Positions 1 to 9,694 of a stretch of 64,000 nucleotides of DNA are shown piece after piece. A program made the translations under genes and the position numbers. The DNA comes from Picochlorum sp. 'celeri' (Eukaryota > Chlorophyta > Trebouxiophyceae). Below the pieces are notes generated by a model. It was not told where the DNA came from and ran no database searches. It worked only from the letters and a program-made list of their open reading frames with translations. The DNA lies in the NCBI GenBank assembly GCA_010909725.1, contig JAACMV010000021.1, forward strand, positions 599,497-663,496, read 5' to 3'. Every line of letters begins with the position of its first letter. Position 1 is the stretch's first letter.

Positions 1-2412
1 AGGGTCTTTAATTTTATCGGCATTCATGAATGGAGACATTTTGGCATATGTTTCTTTTGCTTCCCACAACGTTCTTTCTTCCGCCTGAAATCCAAAGGGA
101 GTCATTGTACGGTTATATGCGCCGCTTCTAGCAATACCACATTTGAAAAGACCTGGAGCATGGGCAAGCAGGCCTGCGGCCATAAAAGCTCCGTAACTGT
201 GTCCTCCAACGCAGATCCTGCTTGTGTCAACACATCCCAGTCTATTCAACTCTGCAACAGCTGCTCTAGCTGAGGATGTAAGTTGTTCAACATATGTATC
301 ATTGGGCTCCTCGTTGTCTTCTCCGAATATGGGAAACGAAGGACCATCCAAAATGGCATATCCTTCTGTGAGCAACATTAATGGTGAAGTGCTACCTATA
401 TTCACAAATTGATGCGGCGATTTCCTGAGTTGACCAGCGGCATCCTTACTCTTGAATTCTCTAGGATATGCCCACAGAATACAAGGCAATTTACCATCTC
501 TCTCTTTGTCATAATTTGGAGGCAAATAAAATGTTGCATTCAATTTGACTCCATCTTCTCTTTCGTACTGAAGTATCTCCTTTTTCATTCCAACTAATCC
601 AGGATATGGATGAGGAAAATTCGATATTTGCTTATCGTCTCTCAATGTGCCATCGCTAGCGAAAGTGGCGATCGAAAACTGGGGTGGACATTCCTCTGTC
701 TCCCTCCTTGCAAGCATCTGCAGATCACTGAGAGGAATGACCCCTTCGACATTATCACTCAGGATAGTCGACATAACTTCATAAAATGGAGGAGAACTTC
801 TCCATAGTCTTCTCTTTGATCGACTCTCGAGATCCAAAAGATCCAAAAATGGTTTGCTACCATCCGGAGAAGCTCCAGCCCCAGACAAGATAATCTGTTT
901 CTTTTTGTCAATCTCGGCAATCACATATGAACCGTCTCTATTCCTTCGTAAAACTGGGCTTCCGGGATCATTGTAACTATCCTCATAATTCAAGTCAAAC
1001 AGCAACTCTGGATCTCCTAGACCATCGGGATGGATGATCCATGTTCTACTTTTTCTAGTTTTCCATTCGCTCTCGTATAGCAGAGCAAATGAATCATCAC
1101 ACCAGACTATTCCGCTATATCTCATATCTGTGCTTCCAATGACTCGTGGATCTTTCTTCGGCTGCGAAACATCTAGCGAATAGACCACATCCCGTGGCGA
1201 AACATCAACAGCAGGATCCCCTCCATCTTGGCATTCTGCCCAGGTGACTTCATGAGGTTTGTCATCGCGCCATGAAATACCTCGAGGACCAGTTCGACAG
1301 CTATCAAATGCCAAAGGAATATGCAACGCTAATGGTAGATTGGCGATTTCCTTGATGAAATTGCCATGGGCATCCCAAACTTGTACAACCTTGGGGAACC
1401 TGCCACAAGGAACTGCATAAGACCAGGGCTTTTGCAGCCAAGATACCAAGGTATACGCTCCAGATGGTGAAGATGATATAGCGGTGTACACCCGAGAAGA
1501 CGAATCACCAAAATCTTGGACATGCCCAGTGTCAATGTCCACACGGACAAGCTTGCTCTCACAATAATACGAGAAAAGCTCTTCATCATGAGAGTTCTTT
1601 AACAGGTCTTGATATGTCCGAGTCTGGCTCTTTTTCCCCCCTGTATTATCTTCAATCCTTGGACCAAAACTTGGTCTACCTTCTGTTGGAGATGGACCCA
1701 GGTTGGGAGGAATAATCGGAACAACAATGTTGCTCTCATCAATCCAGGCATACTGAGCAAACGTGGAATTCACGTTTTTCACAAGCACTTTGGCTTTGCA
1801 AGACTTTACATCTGTGATCCACAACTCTGCGGGAGGTCGTGCGTCGTCCAGGTCAGAATGGGTCCTACGAAGTGTAAAAGCAATGTGTGTACCATCTGGA
1901 GACCACGAGACATCTCGAATGCCAAAGCCTTCAGGAATTCCAGAAATGACCCTCCTCTCCTCCTCCTCCAAAGGTAATTTCAAATCATCATTTCTTTCTG
2001 CCAAAGCCAAACCCGTGTTATAAGAGAGTTTACTCCGACAGAAACCACTAGGGTCCAATCTAACACCTGCAAGTTTCAGTTCAGGCCTGGAATAGTCAAT
2101 AACTGACGGATGCGCTGCCGGCCTTTTTATCTCCAATACCATATCACGCATAGGAGAAAATGAATACAGTGGTTCTCTGGGCTGATCCACGATCCTCAAA
2201 ATCTCCTTGGGAGGAACTTTGTATCCCACCAAACATGAAGAGGATGAATCCCCAGCTGATTCATCCACCGATTGTACATCTTTCCCACTGACGCTATTCA
2301 TAACAATATGATTTGTTAGTGCTCTAAACCTTCTCTGATATCGTCCCTTTGTGTGTTGAGCAAAACGCATGCCAACGGAAGAAACAATTGTCCTCGTGGA
2401 AACTCTCGCCAT
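1..2412 (-). CDS. Chloroplast glutamyl endopeptidase (CGEP, S9D), 3' end cut by window
   Basis: Serine peptidase of the prolyl-oligopeptidase clan that degrades peptides in the plastid stroma. The frame stays open for 804 codons from the ATG at 2412-2410 to base 1, so about the last 150 residues (plant CGEP is ~960 aa), including the catalytic Asp and His, lie outside. The N-terminus (MARVSTRTIVSSVGMRF...) is basic and Ser/Thr-rich like a transit peptide. It is followed by family motifs SFSPMRD, RPELKLAGVRLDP and SWSPDGTHIAF of the beta-propeller. The nucleophile lies in GGHSYGAF (Ser about residue 739), followed by CGIARSGAYNRT and FGFQAEERTLWEA, which closely match plant CGEP as I remember it. 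No intron is needed. It diverges from SMC2 across 705 bp. Confidence 0.9.
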   Translation of the reverse strand, partial: MARVSTRTIVSSVGMRFAQHTKGRYQRRFRALTNHIVMNSVSGKDVQSVDESAGDSSSSCLVGYKVPPKEILRIVDQPREPLYSFSPMRDMVLEIKRPAAHPSVIDYSRPELKLAGVRLDPSGFCRSKLSYNTGLALAERNDDLKLPLEEEERRVISGIPEGFGIRDVSWSPDGTHIAFTLRRTHSDLDDARPPAELWITDVKSCKAKVLVKNVNSTFAQYAWIDESNIVVPIIPPNLGPSPTEGRPSFGPRIEDNTGGKKSQTRTYQDLLKNSHDEELFSYYCESKLVRVDIDTGHVQDFGDSSSRVYTAISSSPSGAYTLVSWLQKPWSYAVPCGRFPKVVQVWDAHGNFIKEIANLPLALHIPLAFDSCRTGPRGISWRDDKPHEVTWAECQDGGDPAVDVSPRDVVYSLDVSQPKKDPRVIGSTDMRYSGIVWCDDSFALLYESEWKTRKSRTWIIHPDGLGDPELLFDLNYEDSYNDPGSPVLRRNRDGSYVIAEIDKKKQIILSGAGASPDGSKPFLDLLDLESRSKRRLWRSSPPFYEVMSTILSDNVEGVIPLSDLQMLARRETEECPPQFSIATFASDGTLRDDKQISNFPHPYPGLVGMKKEILQYEREDGVKLNATFYLPPNYDKERDGKLPCILWAYPREFKSKDAAGQLRKSPHQFVNIGSTSPLMLLTEGYAILDGPSFPIFGEDNEEPNDTYVEQLTSSARAAVAELNRLGCVDTSRICVGGHSYGAFMAAGLLAHAPGLFKCGIARSGAYNRTMTPFGFQAEERTLWEAKETYAKMSPFMNADKIKDP

Positions 2413-3117
2413 CACTCCTTCAAGAGATACGGGAACAGCAACAAATACGAAGCACCAAAACTTCAAAAATTCTTCTTATCTTGTGTTCATCCTGTTCATG
2501 TGAGATGAATACTCACACCTGCATCTACACTGCAGTGTAGATGTAGAACCCACAATTGATCACTTTGTGTGGGTTACAGCACCCATGTTGGCATTCTTGT
2601 GAACAGGACTGTGCTTTTGTTCAGGATTCTGAGTATTGAAGGATTCGCCATGAGATTGGCACCTGAGAGTATCGATTGTCACACCCAACATACTAGACAT
2701 GTATCATGGTTCCACTCACCAACCTCCATGGTAGGGTCAGCACCACTACATGGTTATATAGCGACTTGTCCCCATTATTATGAGTGCCCTAGGGCAAGCA
2801 TGCAGGATTTGGAGGCGAGGAGCCTGGGGATCGCTGGATCTCAATAAAGTCAGGCTCTATGGCTGCAATCGCCTTGGTGACAATCCGGCCTGCTCAAACG
2901 ATACATCAACAGGTCGATTCTTCCCATCCAAGGGATTCCCCGACAGAGCAGCATGGAAAGCGAAAAGAATTCAACAAAATTGTTATCATCGCGAGAGATT
3001 CATTTGCTTATGATATTATATTAAAAGTTCCAAGCATATGAATTGTACTTGTTGATTTGGGCATCACAGGCGTGAATTTGCGACGTTGTCGTTCAACGTA
3101 ACAACCAACCAACCAAC
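2413..3117. other. Divergent intergenic region (CGEP / SMC2)
   Basis: 705 bp between divergently transcribed starts. Short open frames here (such as 2569-2847) resemble no family I know and are not supported as genes. The region holds a perfect 22-bp palindrome at 2522-2543 and presumably both promoters and 5' leaders. No tRNA or other RNA gene was recognised. Confidence 0.6.
2522..2543. repeat. Perfect 22-bp palindrome
   Basis: The 11 bases starting at 2522 (catctacactg) are followed directly by their exact reverse complement, centred between 2532 and 2533, with no spacer. It lies about 110 bp upstream of the CGEP start in the divergent region with SMC2. By base composition a perfect 22-bp palindrome is unlikely in 64 kb, so it may be a dimeric factor site. 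Function is not known. Confidence 0.75.
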
Positions 3118-6100
3118 ATGTTCGTGAAAGAGATTAGCTTGGATGGTTTCAAGTCGTATGCTCAGAGGGTTGATGTGAAAGGATTTGACTCACAATTTAA
3201 TGCGATCACTGGGTTGAATGGTAGTGGAAAGAGTAACATTCTCGACTCGATTTGCTTCGTGTTGGGAATCCAGAACTTGCAACAGGTGCGAGAAAGAGAG
3301 GTGTATATTCAATACTCGCGATTTTGATAGATTTAATTCTTTTTACTATTTTAATGCCAGGTTCGAGCGAATAGCTTGCAAGAGCTCGTATACAAGCAAG
3401 GGCAAGCTGGGGTCACCAAGGCAACGGTTTCCATCGTGTTTGACAACGCCGACAAGGAGAACAGTCCTGTTGGATATGAACACTTGGACGAAATTACTGT
3501 GACAAGGCAACTTGTCATCGGGGGGAGGAGCAAGTATTTGATCAATGGGAAGACAGCAGATCAGGGGTATGTTGGGGCTGTGTGGGTTTGGACTGTTCAT
3601 CACCTTGTCTAAAGCATTCAGTGTTCTTGTGCAGGAGAGTGCAAAATTTGTTTCACTCTGTTCAGTTGAATGTGAATAATCCTCATTTTCTGATTATGCA
3701 AGGGAGAATCACGAAAGTGTTGAATATGAAGCCTCCTGAGATTCTTGGTTTGTTGGAAGAAGCTGCTGGAACAAAGATGTACGAGACAAAGAAGCAAGCT
3801 GCTCTGCGAACATTGGAGAAGAAGCAACTAAAAGTAGATGAGATAAACAAAGTCTTGTCAGAAGATATCATGCCAGCCTTGGATAAATTGCGCAGGGAAA
3901 AGGTGCAATACATGGAATGGCAGAATGCAAGCTCCAAAATGGAACGTCTCCAAAGGTTTTGCGTGGCGTACAAATACACAGAGGCAAAAGAGTATGTTGT
4001 CCATGATATATCTTGATTTTCAATTAGTTGCTTATATTGTCGTGAAACGCTTGCAGACTTCTTCAAGATGGTGAGACTGAAGTGAAGCAGGCAACCGATG
4101 CTCTGTCTCAATACGAGTCCCAACTGGAAGATGCGGAAGAGCAATCAAAGCGTAAGAAGACAGATTTGAAGAGTATTCAGGATGAAAAGGAATCGCAGGC
4201 TAGTGGAGAAGTTAAGTCTTTGATACAGCAAACAGATGCCTTGTCAAAAAAGCTTGTTCAAGAGAATAGTCGCCTGAGCAACCTAAAAGACGCCCTACAA
4301 AGTGAAAATGATCAGAGAAATTTGCTTTGTAAGTCAATGGAAGAGTTGAATGAAGAAGCTATAAAAGAAAGAATTAGAGCTGCTACAGAGAAGAGGGATG
4401 AAGCTGCTGCAGAGGTCGAAAGGTTTGTTGACCAGTCTAATATATATTTTCGTCTGGTCAGTGTGTCCCCTAAGTTTTGGAATATGTATATATATGTAGG
4501 TCAATCCAATCAGTTGCGGCGGCTCAAAGTGAACTCGCAGGAGCAGAAGCTGGAGATGGTCGTGACGCCTCGAATCGCAGTCTTCAGGAGAGATTGGATG
4601 ATGCAAAGAATTCAATCACTGAGGTAGATGGCACGGAGAAGGCATCTAAGACCGCTGTCAAGCATCAAAAGAAGAAGCTTAGTGAGTTGAAGAAAGAGCT
4701 GGCATCAAAGGAGAAGAATGGCTCCATGATTCAGAAAGAATTCGAACAAGAGCAGAACAATTTGGAGTCTCTCAGGGAAAAACTCAACTCATTCAACTAT
4801 GACGAAAATAAAACTCAGTCCATTGAGAATGAGATTGAAAATGAGCGTACTTGTATTTGCGAAATCAACGATAAAATCGATCAGCTGTCCTCAAAAGTTG
4901 CTGCTGCAGAGTTTCATTTCAAGGATCCTGTCAAAGGCTTTGATCGCTCCAAGGTGAAGGGTGTTGTTTCAAAGCTTGTTCGAGTCCAGGACCCAAAGTA
5001 TTCTTCTGCTCTCGAAGTTGCAGCTGGTGGAAAGCTCTATCAGGTTATTGTAGATAATGAGCAGACTGCAAAGCAGTTGCTTGCAGGTGGCCAGCTAAGA
5101 AATCGCGTAACAATCATTCCGCTTAACAAAGTTTCTGCACGCTCTTTATCAGAATCATCAAAAGCAACTGCTAGGAGTCTTGCGGGCGACAAAGCAATTC
5201 CAGCGCTTGAATTAGTTGGTTATAACCAAGAGCTCGAATCTGCCATGAAATATGCTTTTGGGGGATCATTTGTCTGTGACGACTCCTCGACGGCCAAAAT
5301 GCTTGCGTTCCACAAAGACATTGCTTCTAGGTGTGTCACACTCGACGGGGACGATTTCAACCCCAGTGGAACATTGACGGGAGGATCAAGAAATAAAACA
5401 AATTCTATTCTCTCCCAACTCCATGCTTTGTCCGAATTGGAAACGGAACTTGCAATGCATGAGAAGAAAATGAACAACCTGAGATCTAAGATCAAAGTCT
5501 TGAATCTGGAGAAATCAAACTTTAATAATGTGAAGAAAGATATCGAGATCAAAGAACATAGCGTTGAACTCCTGCGAAAACGCCTCGAAGGCAGCGAGGT
5601 GCATCAGTTATTGCAATCCGTTTCAGCCTGTGAGAAGGAATTGGAGGAATCAGAGAAAGCTGTTGCTGATGCCATTGAGAAGAAATCTGATCTACAGGAA
5701 CTCGTAAAGACATTGGATGATCAAATCAGGAACTTCGATAAAGTTAAAAACAAACTGGTTACCGAAGCTCAGAAGAAACTTCAAATAGCGAAGGAAAACG
5801 TGGAGACTGCAAAAAGGCATGCAAGAGAGATGGAAGTCAGTTTACAAGGTGTTTTGGCTGATAGTGAAAGTGCCGCCCAGGAGAGGCGTGCCATTCAAGA
5901 ACAAATCGACCAATCCTCAGAACAGATTGAAAAGTTAGAGAAAGATGTGAGGGAAATGACCGATCTTGTGAACAATTTGGAAGCTGAGCATAAATCTCTG
6001 TCAGACACACTTGCAGAGAAGCAGTCCCGCTTGAGACAATGCGATGAAGAGATAGCCCAAATCGAGAGGGAAATCGCGGAAATCGAGTCTCACAAAACTG

Positions 6101-6975
6101 ATATTGTCGTCGAGAAAAAGAAGTTGGGTAATAGGATTGAAGCTCTCAGAAAAGGTGCCCACACTGCAGAGGATAAATGCAGAGCACTTGAGAGAGAATA
6201 CCCCTGGATCCAGACTGAGATGAGTCACTTTGGTACTAGTGGAAGTGATTACGACTGGGACGCAAACGACCCAACTGAAATGTTCCAGGAATATGAAAAG
6301 GCTCGTGGCGTCATTGATAATCTTTCAAAGAGAGTGAATAAAAAGGTGATGCAGATGTTTGAGAAGGCTGAGCATGAGTACACAGAACTGAAACGTAAGA
6401 AAGATGTCGTGGAGGCGGACAAGGCTAAAATTCGGGATGTGATGTACGATCTAGACGAGAAAAAGAAAGAAGCGTTGGGAACTACCTGGAAAAAAGTGAA
6501 TGAAGATTTGGGTTCTATATTTTCAACACTTTTACCAGGTACAATGGCAAAATTGGAACCTGTCGAAGGAACATCATTCATGGAGGGACTTGAAGTAAAG
6601 GTTGCATTTGGGGGAGTGTGGAAAGAATCACTTAGCGAGCTGAGTGGAGGCCAGAAGTCTCTTTTGGCATTATCTCTGATATTAGCCATGCTATTATTCA
6701 AGCCTGCGCCGATTTACATCCTTGACGAGGTAGATGCTGCCTTGGATTTGAGCCACACACAAAATATTGGAAGAATGATCAAGTCACATTTCCCACAGTC
6801 CCAGTTCATCGTCGTGTCGCTCAAAGAGGGTATGTTTAGCAATGCGAACGTTATCTTCAGGACGAAATTCGTAGACGGGGTTTCAACCGTTACCCGCACA
6901 GTCAACAATGGTCTGGAGTCTTCAAAATCAAACAGGCAGCAACGGGCACCGCTGAGAGAAAATGTCCGTACCTGA
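3118..6975 (+). CDS. SMC2: Condensin subunit SMC2
   Basis: Core ATPase of condensin, which compacts mitotic chromosomes. Exons: 3118-3285, 3361-3566, 3635-3991, 4057-4422, 4500-6975; all introns are GT-AG and 65-77 nt. The spliced protein is 1190 aa, the usual SMC2 length. The Walker A motif GLNGSGKSN is at residues 32-40, and the SMC2-typical [20 protein letters not shown] region is present (here [20 protein letters not shown]). Two long coiled coils flank a hinge (around residues 500-670, with [12 protein letters not shown]). The signature LSGGQ is near 1080 and Walker [13 protein letters not shown] near 1105. Four introns sit in the 5' third, then one 2.5-kb exon, a 5' bias seen in many genes of this window. 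Confidence 0.97.
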
Positions 6976-7027
6976 TATCTTGCAAAGATGTCTTGTATTT
7001 TTATCCGCTTTAAATTTTGCTCTTCTT

Positions 7028-7032
7028 TGTAA
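7028..7032 (+). terminator. Poly(A) signal TGTAA for SMC2
   Basis: TGTAA lies 53 nt past the SMC2 stop, in the 69-bp gap before the convergent gene. TGTAA is the standard chlorophyte polyadenylation element; its use here is inferred from position. Confidence 0.55.
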
Positions 7033-7044
7033 AGCAATCTTGAT

Positions 7045-9405
7045 TTATCTAGAGTTTAACGTATCAATAAGTTGAATTATGCATGATGGCACAGGGTAGT
7101 CGGTCAGTTTGTCTTTGATATATGTTAGGTGCTGTACATAGCATTTGGTAGCCTCCTCTTGCTCGGGATCAAACGACATGGCTCCATCTCTAATCCAGAC
7201 AATTATTTCCTCCCAGATTGACTCAAGCATCGATATGACGTCACTCTCACTTAGAGTACTACTGATCACATTGGCAACGATCAGAAAGTTCCTCATCATT
7301 GCGTCAACAAGGTCTGAAAATCCTGGAAGGAGCACTCCTTCATATTTACCATTTCTGATCGCTGATGATAGCAAAATCGAAGCATCTTTGATAAGTGGTA
7401 TCATCAAATCACAGGTAACCTGAACAATTTTGTTGCGGATCTCATGGCAATGGAACTTCATGTCATCAAAACATCTACTGAATTCATTGCCAAGAACAAG
7501 ACCATTTGATGATGAGCTCTGATGAACATAATGATTCCGCTCAATAATGGTAATATATATTAGAAGATCTATCTGTTGACAAGATACTGCCAAATTTTTC
7601 ACAGTTATGCTTTTTAAACCAGCAGATTGCATGGCCCCAGCCCCTAGAACCATCTGACATGTTTGACTATTGAATTGCCGCAATATCTCTACCACTTTAC
7701 GACCAATGTCGGCTGAAAATAATGATATAATATTAGCAAAGCTCCGCATAGTTAGTAAATAATCGATTAAATGCGTGAAGGATTTGATCACGCCGTATTT
7801 CCTATCCCCCAAGACCAAGAGCTGATTTTCTTGGTCACCCTCTACAATCTGAACAGGATCGGATACTAGATCAGCGAGTTTTAGCCCCAGTTCCCGAAGA
7901 TTCGACACATGTCTCCATTTTTCTGATAATATTACTTCTGAGATCTTTGAAGCCCACGTCTCAGACGTGGAATCAATGAATGCCCTGCACACATCTTGCT
8001 TTGGGCCGGCAAGTGTAGAAGCTGCATGTAGTCCTGCTAAAGATACCTTTGACTCAAACGAATCTAACACTTGGAACAAATCCCTCAGCATATGTGGCTT
8101 GATAACAATGCGCTTTGCTGAATGCGACCATCCTAACAAAACTGATACCCATGTGTTCAAAAAGCATTGACAAACCCTCTTCGCAAAATCCCATTGAACT
8201 GATCCATGATCACGGCATATAGCATCAGCTTCCTCTGATACCTTCAGAGAATCATTGAAAATGTTCCCTAGCACCTCATATGAGCTAGCCAACGGCTTGT
8301 CGCCATCCAAAATTCTTCTGGAAAAATATTCAGAGTCCATGGTGGTACTTCTCATGTCAACATCATTTGAGCACCCGGTCAAAGCAATATGAACACGCCT
8401 GTGAATGATCTCTCGCAGATCTTGATGCAAAACAAGACTCAGTGCCTCTTTCTCTTCTCCCATGTACCGTATTAATTTGTCAAGTATTGCCAAGACAGTC
8501 CTGATCGTGTCATCATGGCAAGAACTTGCTTCAAATAGGCTATCAAGAGCACCATGCAGGGCATCGCGCAGCATCTTCGATATCTTATCACCAAAATTAT
8601 ACCTATTGAAATCCTTGACGGCGATATACGTACCGCTTAGACGCTGAGTCGTCTCCTGCAAGTCTTTGAAAGACTCAAGTACAAAGTCATCCTGAGGAAA
8701 CTTTAATCCTTCTATCGCCTCTACAACCCTACTAAAATCCGCAAACACGCTTCGAAAAGAATTTAAATCTTCACAGATATTCAAAACAACCTTTAAATTA
8801 TGCTGCTTGCGCTTCAGTACTGCTGCACATGCTGCAGAACTCTTGGAAGCACAAGATTGTTCATGAAATCCTGATCTCTCCTGCTGTATTTCCACCGACA
8901 ATACTTTGATAATTTTTGCCATATTCGCATAACGAGAACTCAGAGAGCTAAGCTCCTCGTGCTTTTTGCATATTTCTTCCAGCATCTCCTCCTCCAACAG
9001 ACTCTCCACATTTTCCAGTTCAGATGCTCTCGTCTCCCAATGATGAGCATTGTCACTCTCAAAAACATACTCCCACACAGCAGGATCGTTCAAGCGAAAC
9101 TGATCTTCGAACAAAAACAAAGGCAGCGTCCTCCAGTCGTCTATTCCCGATTCTGTCAGCAACCCTTGTCCTTGCTGACCTCTTCCACCCACCTCAGCAT
9201 CCCCAAACTTGGTCAGATACTCTTCAAAATCACCAGAGACAACCCTCGGTAAAATACTCTCAGGCACTTCTGGGGCTTTACCATCCTCTTTTCGAGAACC
9301 TATCCCAGCTGAAGACGCATCTTGCCAGGAAGACAACTGCAGCAAACCATTTTTGATTGAGATTTCTGCCAGTTCCCGACAAATCTCCTCCTGACTATCC
9401 CCCAT
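7045..9405 (-). CDS. Vps54-like subunit of a vesicle tethering complex (tentative)
   Basis: A single-exon protein of 786 aa. About 60 residues in comes a low-complexity stretch and then LPLFLFEDQFRLNDPAVWEYV, which resembles the F..FDL.NP.TF..V element opening the conserved part of Vps54. A coiled coil around 130-230 follows, then a long helical region. This is the layout of GARP/EARP subunits, which tether endosome-derived vesicles at the trans-Golgi. Vps50 or another CATCHR-family subunit (exocyst, COG) is possible; the family is more certain than the member. Its 3' end converges on SMC2 with a 69-bp gap. Confidence 0.5.
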   Translation of the reverse strand: MGDSQEEICRELAEISIKNGLLQLSSWQDASSAGIGSRKEDGKAPEVPESILPRVVSGDFEEYLTKFGDAEVGGRGQQGQGLLTESGIDDWRTLPLFLFEDQFRLNDPAVWEYVFESDNAHHWETRASELENVESLLEEEMLEEICKKHEELSSLSSRYANMAKIIKVLSVEIQQERSGFHEQSCASKSSAACAAVLKRKQHNLKVVLNICEDLNSFRSVFADFSRVVEAIEGLKFPQDDFVLESFKDLQETTQRLSGTYIAVKDFNRYNFGDKISKMLRDALHGALDSLFEASSCHDDTIRTVLAILDKLIRYMGEEKEALSLVLHQDLREIIHRRVHIALTGCSNDVDMRSTTMDSEYFSRRILDGDKPLASSYEVLGNIFNDSLKVSEEADAICRDHGSVQWDFAKRVCQCFLNTWVSVLLGWSHSAKRIVIKPHMLRDLFQVLDSFESKVSLAGLHAASTLAGPKQDVCRAFIDSTSETWASKISEVILSEKWRHVSNLRELGLKLADLVSDPVQIVEGDQENQLLVLGDRKYGVIKSFTHLIDYLLTMRSFANIISLFSADIGRKVVEILRQFNSQTCQMVLGAGAMQSAGLKSITVKNLAVSCQQIDLLIYITIIERNHYVHQSSSSNGLVLGNEFSRCFDDMKFHCHEIRNKIVQVTCDLMIPLIKDASILLSSAIRNGKYEGVLLPGFSDLVDAMMRNFLIVANVISSTLSESDVISMLESIWEEIIVWIRDGAMSFDPEQEEATKCYVQHLTYIKDKLTDYPVPSCIIQLIDTLNSR

Positions 9406-9476
9406 ACCCTCAATTCATTGTTTCTGTTACATTAACCAAGAAACCATTCCTTAAGATTCAGAAATACCCTGTGAAG

Positions 9477-9522
9477 TAGATGCATGCATCTATAGAAATA
9501 TTTGAAAGGCATGCCTTTCAAA
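9477..9522. repeat. Two adjacent perfect palindromes, 16 bp and 22 bp
   Basis: At 9477-9492 there is a 16-bp perfect palindrome around TGCATGCA. Eight bases later, 9501-9522 is a 22-bp perfect palindrome whose left arm is tttgaaaggca. They lie 70-120 bp upstream of the Vps54-like start. They could form cruciforms or RNA hairpins in the 5' leader, or bind dimeric factors; which is unknown. Confidence 0.75.
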
Positions 9523-9611
9523 ATATCTACTGTCAAAGATACAATTGGACCGGACCAACCACTAGCACATGCCTGGGCTTGGAGCTAGGCAAGTGGCCAT
9601 ACGATCCAGGC

Positions 9612-9646
9612 CTTCTGGGTGTCAAGAGGCCAGAGTCACCCAGAAG
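9612..9646. repeat. Inverted repeat, 10-bp stem and 15-nt loop
   Basis: cttctgggtg at 9612-9621 pairs perfectly with cacccagaag at 9637-9646. It lies about 50 bp before the ABC1K ATG, so it could fold in the DNA or in the ABC1K 5' leader. Neither a regulatory role nor a terminator role is shown. Confidence 0.6.
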
Positions 9647-9694
9647 AGACTGCATTGCATTTGATTATTTCATATCTGATAAGATAATTTATAT

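Larger units (their letters stand above)
9406..9694. other. Divergent intergenic region rich in inverted repeats (Vps54-like / ABC1K)
   Basis: About 290 bp up to the first plausible ABC1K start. It contains a 16-bp palindrome (9477-9492), a 22-bp palindrome (9501-9522) and a 10-bp stem with a 15-nt loop (9612-9621 with 9637-9646). No gene was recognised. Confidence 0.6.

Noticed and set aside
2569..2847. Plus-strand frame of 92 codons upstream of SMC2
   Set aside because: No family resemblance or good codon pattern; it lies in a promoter region and overlaps another random frame.
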